Below, one piece after another: positions 63,042 to 64,000 of a stretch of DNA of 64,000 nt (within the stretch, counting starts at the first letter, position 1; the number at the start of each line of letters is the position of its first letter). The position numbers were made by a program, and so were the translations under genes. The DNA lies in contig CAMLLG010000011.1 of the NCBI GenBank assembly GCA_946480825.1, positions 10,074-74,073 of the forward strand, written 5' to 3'. This stretch comes from an uncultured Lysobacteraceae bacterium (GTDB lineage Bacteria > Pseudomonadota > Gammaproteobacteria > Xanthomonadales > Xanthomonadaceae). Under the pieces are notes generated by a model. It searched no databases. It worked only from the letters and a program-made list of their open reading frames with translations, and was not told the origin of the DNA.

Positions 63042-63684
63042 CGCCGTCTTCGCGCTCGCGCTGTCGCTGTGGGCGATGGCGTCGGTCGTCGCGGCGCAGG
63101 CCGTCGACCGCGGAACCGTCGACAGCGGCTGGATCCTGCAGGCGCTGGCGCGTCCCGCGCCGATGCGCACCACCTTCGTCGAAGTGCGCGGTTCGGCGCT
63201 GCTGAAGGCGCCGCTGCGCCTGGCCGGCGAGTATCGCCGCCCCGATGCCGGCACCCTGGTGCGCGAAGTGCGCAGTCCGTATCGCGAAACCACCACGCTG
63301 CGCAGCGGCGAAGCGGTGATCGCCCGCGACGGCAAGACTCCGCGCCGGTTCGCGCTGTCGCGCGTGCCGGAACTCGCCGGACTGCAGAGCAGCTTCGGCG
63401 CGCTGCTCGCCGGCGACCGCGTCGGCATCGAACGCACCTACACCGTCGCCGCGCGCGGCAGCCGCGAACGCTGGGCGCTGACCCTCGTGCCGAAGGACAA
63501 AGCGCTGGCCGCGCGCGTGCGCGACATCGTGCTGTACGGTCAGGGCGCGGAACTGCGCTGCATCGAAACGCGTCCGGCGAAAGGCGAACTGCAGCGCACG
63601 CTGCTGGCCAGCGCCGCGCAGGCGGTGACGCCCGCGACCGATGGTGCTGGCTTCGAGCGCTTGTGCCGGAATGGTGTGAAGTGA
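62980..63684 (+). CDS. LolA-like outer-membrane lipoprotein carrier-type protein of the pigment cluster
   Basis: A protein of up to 234 residues with a basic N-terminus and a Sec signal helix (AVFALALSLWAMASVVAAQA), then a LolA-like beta domain: ARPAPMRTTFVEVRGSALLKAPLRLAGEYRRPDAGTLVREV and RDIVLYGQGAELRCIETRPAKGELQRTLL. Related proteins in aryl polyene clusters are thought to shuttle the lipidic pigment to the outer membrane. The ATG at 62980 overlaps the upstream gene by 62 nt; a later non-ATG start is possible because the signal helix begins about 20 residues in. Confidence 0.8.
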   Translation: MPTPLRTPPRRTALRRTGPRNAVFALALSLWAMASVVAAQAVDRGTVDSGWILQALARPAPMRTTFVEVRGSALLKAPLRLAGEYRRPDAGTLVREVRSPYRETTTLRSGEAVIARDGKTPRRFALSRVPELAGLQSSFGALLAGDRVGIERTYTVAARGSRERWALTLVPKDKALAARVRDIVLYGQGAELRCIETRPAKGELQRTLLASAAQAVTPATDGAGFERLCRNGVK

Positions 63685-63694
63685 GCCACGCTGG

Positions 63695-63919
63695 ATGAAC
63701 GCGACGACGAGAACCGCCCTCGCGGTCGTCTGGTTGCTCGTACTGGCCATCGCCGGTTACGCGATCTCGCAGCGCCTGCAGGTCAGCGGCGATCTGCGCA
63801 AATTCATGCCCGGCCAGGACGGCATGCGGCGTGCCGCGCGATTCAAAGCCGCCCGTGCGGCCGGCAGGCGTTGGGCGACGGCGCTTTTCGCGGTGTCGGC
63901 GATGAGAACGTCGACATGA
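63695..63919 (+). pseudogene. 5' fragment of an MMPL-type exporter gene (duplicated start)
   Basis: The 74-codon ORF starts MNATTRTALAVVWLLVLAIA, the signal-anchor helix of RND/MMPL pigment exporters, and continues to RLQVSGDLRKFMPGQDG, also family-like, then leaves the pattern (RRAARFKAARAAGRRWATALF) and ends at 63917-63919. A nearly identical start (83 of the visible 85 nt) begins at 63916, overlapping its stop (ATGA). The fragment therefore looks like a partial tandem duplicate in which the second copy may be intact. It could still be translated as a short membrane peptide. Confidence 0.7.
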
Positions 63920-64000
63920 GCGCGACGACGAGAACCGCCCTCGCAGTCGTCTGGTTGCTCGTACTGGCCATCGCCGGTTACGCGATCTCGCAGCGCCTGC
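63916..64000 (+). CDS. MMPL-family exporter, N-terminal start (runs past the window)
   Basis: Only 28 codons are visible: MSATTRTALAVVWLLVLAIA and the following helix, the first membrane segment of an RND/MMPL-type transporter. In aryl polyene and xanthomonadin clusters a large MMPL exporter follows the LolA-like gene, so this is the expected gene. The rest lies outside the window, so integrity cannot be judged. Confidence 0.6.
   Translation, partial: MSATTRTALAVVWLLVLAIAGYAISQRL

Overview
The window is a GC-rich chromosomal segment from a gammaproteobacterium of the Xanthomonadaceae, most likely Lysobacter or a close relative. This rests on four things: an alpha-lytic-protease homologue at the left edge, xanthomonadin (aryl polyene) genes at the right edge and around 24 kb, a phospholipase with a C-terminal XVIPCD-like domain (the secretion signal of the Xanthomonadales bacteria-killing type IV system), and many palindromes with a GTAG head of the kind linked to RAYT transposases. 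No rRNA, tRNA, CRISPR array or prophage is visible.

Layout. 0-2 kb: secreted S1 protease (partial) and a Tat-exported epimerase-like protein. 2.0-3.7 kb: an AT-rich island with a stand-alone reverse transcriptase (YCDD) behind about 440 nt of hairpin-rich non-coding DNA; this looks like a defence-associated RT (DRT2-like). 3.8-6.8 kb: a broken and a complete RAYT transposase with their REP palindromes, on either side of a YadGH-type ABC exporter. 6.8-18.9 kb: housekeeping and metabolism (UPF0149/SEC-C protein, molybdenum hydroxylase operon with XdhC and MocA-like maturation proteins, LysM protein, QueF, M20 amidohydrolase, APC permease, glycosyltransferase). 18.9-21.0 kb: a second lower-GC insert, an OLD-like ATPase paired with a TOPRIM-like DUF4276 protein, beside parB-parA-rsmG. 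23.6-25.7 kb: phosphopantetheinyl transferase and an ANL ligase, probable xanthomonadin accessory genes. 26-27.8 kb: exonuclease III and a cytochrome b561 with a perfect FNR-type box. 27.8-35.2 kb: a peptide-scavenging locus with two exported cyanophycinase-like S51 peptidases, a TonB receptor and a YfcC-type transporter. Each peptidase gene is followed by a nearly identical 23-codon mini-gene whose differences are mostly synonymous. 35-40 kb: aldehyde dehydrogenase, gamma carbonic anhydrase and a DUF2157/DUF4401/GDYXXLXY membrane operon. 40.8-47.8 kb: a tightly overlapping RDD/SpoIIM/DUF4129-like/DUF4350/MoxR/DUF58 operon. 47.9-50.4 kb: the putative type IV effector and its lipoprotein immunity partner. 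50.6-54.3 kb: small proteins, aroE and hemB. 54.4-56.9 kb: a one-permease oligopeptide-type ABC system whose fused ATPase carries a REP pair in frame. 57-64 kb: the main xanthomonadin cluster (chorismatase, FAD oxidoreductase/halogenase, ACP, acyltransferases, dehydratase, LolA-like protein, start of an MMPL exporter). Its divergent promoter holds three phased 11-bp repeats, and the exporter 5' end is duplicated.

The most distinctive signals are the duplicated 23-residue peptide gene in the cyanophycinase/TonB locus, the RT with its structured leader, the ATPase/TOPRIM pair, and the coding use of a REP pair inside the ABC ATPase. All functional names come from reading motifs by eye; no database search was run.
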